DNA of 64,000 nt from the NCBI GenBank assembly GCA_963971425.1, contig OZ020520.1:5746553-5810552 (forward strand), read 5' to 3'. Positions 62,080-64,000 of this stretch are shown in pieces (position 1 is the stretch's first letter; every line of letters begins with the position of its first letter). Both the position numbers and the translations under genes were made by a program. Origin of the DNA: Bryoerythrophyllum caledonicum (taxonomy: Eukaryota > Streptophyta > Bryopsida > Pottiales > Pottiaceae). Under the pieces are notes generated by a model. The model was not told the DNA's origin. It did no database searches and worked only from the letters and a program-made list of their open reading frames with translations.

Positions 62080-62672
62080 ATTGTTAAAAGTATAATGGAC
62101 CTTTAAATTTTCAATATCTTGATGTAAATTACAACTTTGTGATTGATTGATAGAATTTTGTTCAATAGAATTTGAACTTTCTTGTTCGTTGCATATTATA
62201 GATGAAATATCAATGTAGCCTTTGTTTTTTGTTGTACAATAATGTATTGCCGATTTGCTTAATTTTGATCTATTGTGCAGATTTTAGGAGTTTCAATATT
62301 ATGATGATATAGATAAAATTCACCAAAAAAAAATTTGAACAAGGTAATGTGATATTTCAAACTTTTTAGCAATTAAAAATTTAATCTAAGGCTTCAAATA
62401 TATTGCATACAGACTAACTAGAATTTCATCTATATAAACAAGTCCTTTGAAAAATCAATAGCAAACGGTAAACTTTTGATTTTAACTTTTTGAAATTTTG
62501 AAGTTGATTGAGTTGGTGATAATTGTAAAAATAATTTTGCTAAAGTGTCATATTGATTTCTTAAAATGTCAAAATGGTTATTTGGTAAATCAAAGATTGA
62601 CTACATGGAGAATTTTTACTGTAGACTTAAAACCTTATTATATTCATTTGATATATAAGGTTTTATACTCAC

Positions 62673-62724
62673 TTCAAATGATCTTTGTCTTGCACAAATG
62701 CACCAACAACATTGTTCTTTTTTC
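62673..62724 (-). other. Candidate upstream exon of the Cys-rich gene
   Basis: On the minus strand, a strong acceptor (TTTGTTTTTCCAG) and a strong donor (GAA|GTGAGTATA) bracket 52 nt. One frame encodes KKEQCCWCICARQRSFE, which resembles the CCCGxCxC modules of the downstream protein. I could not find a connecting exon with agreeing phase, so the link is unproven. Confidence 0.35.
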
Positions 62725-64000
62725 CTGGAAAAACAAAGACAAATATCATCAACAATTTTCATCATGAATAATAATAGAGCAATCTTCATGACAATCCAAA
62801 TACAATGTTTATGTTAAAAATGTATTCCTATTGGGAAATATTGGGCAATTTGTATGGTTGGTATTTTTGTATTCGTATTGAAAACATTGGTTGAACATTA
62901 CGGTCTTTGTTTTGTAGTTTGGTTTTCTTGTATTCTTAAAATTTTAAAAACCCTTTTCTTTTGATATGTTATTTTCATTTTTCAAGTTAATTGATGTTTT
63001 TTTTGTTGTGGGTTCTTTCAATGAAACCAGTATTTGGCTCAAAGAATGATTATGTAAAGAAAGTGTTTTATAAAACTCTTTGTTTTTTAATTTTCCAATT
63101 TGAATTTTCACAATTATTTTGAGAGTTTCTAAATTCATCTACATATTATAGTTGGATTTTGAAATTATTTAAAATAAAATCATTTTAAGCTTCAATTATG
63201 GTTTCCTCACATTATGATACTACTTTCACATACTTCAAACCTTTTGTAGAATTATTTATCAAAGATCTTTGTGATATATTTATTGGTCAAACAATCATAA
63301 TTTGAAATATATCATATGAAATGCATAATGCAAACTTGAAATTAGTTTTTAATACATTTTTTCTGTCATGAAAAGAGTTTGCATCATTCAAAGAAAAAGA
63401 TGTGTAACACATACCCATATTCAAATTGAAAAACCTCAAATATTATAACTTTTTGTAATTTCTTTGAATACTAATTATGAATATTTTTGTTTATCGTTTG
63501 CCAAAAGGATAAAAATTCAACAAACCCTAATAATAATATATTTTCAATATTATAATTTTGTTCAGATATATCATCTAGCCTGAAAAGTTTGTTTAGAGCT
63601 GATTCATAATTGACTTATTCATAGTTAGTAATAAGTCAAATGTTGCATTTTTATATTTTAAACTTTAAATTTTGTATGTTGTCAAATCACATGTTATAAT
63701 TTATTTAACTTACACCATCCAATTTAATTATAAATCTTCAATGACCTTATGGTTGTTGAAGTCATATTAATCTCAAGATTGTGTGGAATGTGATTGTATA
63801 GAAATGAGTACCATATAGAATCAAGATTTTCAAATTCAATGGAAGTATTTATTTTTGTCTCTACATCTTAATAAACAAGAGTAGTCTAATTCTAATATAA
63901 AAAATGTTCGAAGTCTCAATGATGCAGTGGGACAAAGACTCATGCCCTTCTATGGCCCCTGTATACTCAAACCACCAATATATACATGAGTCAAGTTTCA
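62725..64000. other. AT-rich DNA to the window end
   Basis: No supported gene, RNA or repeat was found. It may hold more 5' exons or the promoter of the Cys-rich gene. Confidence 0.4.

Overview
The window is nuclear DNA of a plant, most likely a seed-free land plant (bryophyte, lycophyte or fern grade). Three host genes with short GT-AG introns can be modelled. One is the axonemal protein CFAP70, expected only where there are motile cilia or flagellate sperm. The others are a plant-type neutral trehalase and a plant-type single-domain PH protein. The DNA is AT-rich. CACTA, Tc1/mariner and TTAA-flanked small elements are present. The species cannot be named from the sequence.

Layout. 1-4013 is AT-rich with no gene seen. 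4014-9142 (-) is CFAP70 in 7 coding exons. 10153-22851 (+) is a 12.7-kb non-LTR retrotransposon with a target-site duplication. 24047-27130 is a 3.1-kb Tc1/mariner transposon with ~568-bp inverted repeats and a foreign GC-rich insert. 29557-41100 is a cluster of TTAA-flanked MITEs, one of them split by a second, 11-kb, opposite-strand copy of the same retrotransposon type (29817-40776). 41690-43809 (+) is a PH-domain gene in 5 exons. 47174-51748 (+) is trehalase in 12 exons. 52144-54140 holds further MITE copies, including an apparently perfect 237-bp tandem duplication. 54458-55570 is a dead, fungal-like Tc1 element abutting a 174-bp MITE. 59211-59384 is a CACTA-end MITE. 60421-62079 (-) is a Ser/Pro/Cys-rich gene of unknown function.

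The main find is the pair of retrotransposons. Both encode an APE-type endonuclease, a reverse transcriptase, an RNase H, a CCHC finger and, at the C-terminus, a second domain that reads as a restriction-like endonuclease (KPD ... EFTY ... KYQPL after a CCHC-RHN module). That dual-endonuclease plan is the hallmark of the Dualen/RandI group described from green algae. Both also carry a 2A ribosome-skipping motif (DIExNPGP) just ahead of the endonuclease part, a 3'-terminal hairpin with a TTC-repeat tail, and a long 5' region with splice-like signals. Both are disabled by stops and frameshifts, and they are diverged from each other, so they represent separate insertions or subfamilies.

The host genes show no sign of working together: ciliary motility, phosphoinositide binding and trehalose hydrolysis are unrelated. 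The rest of the window is mostly a record of nested transposition.
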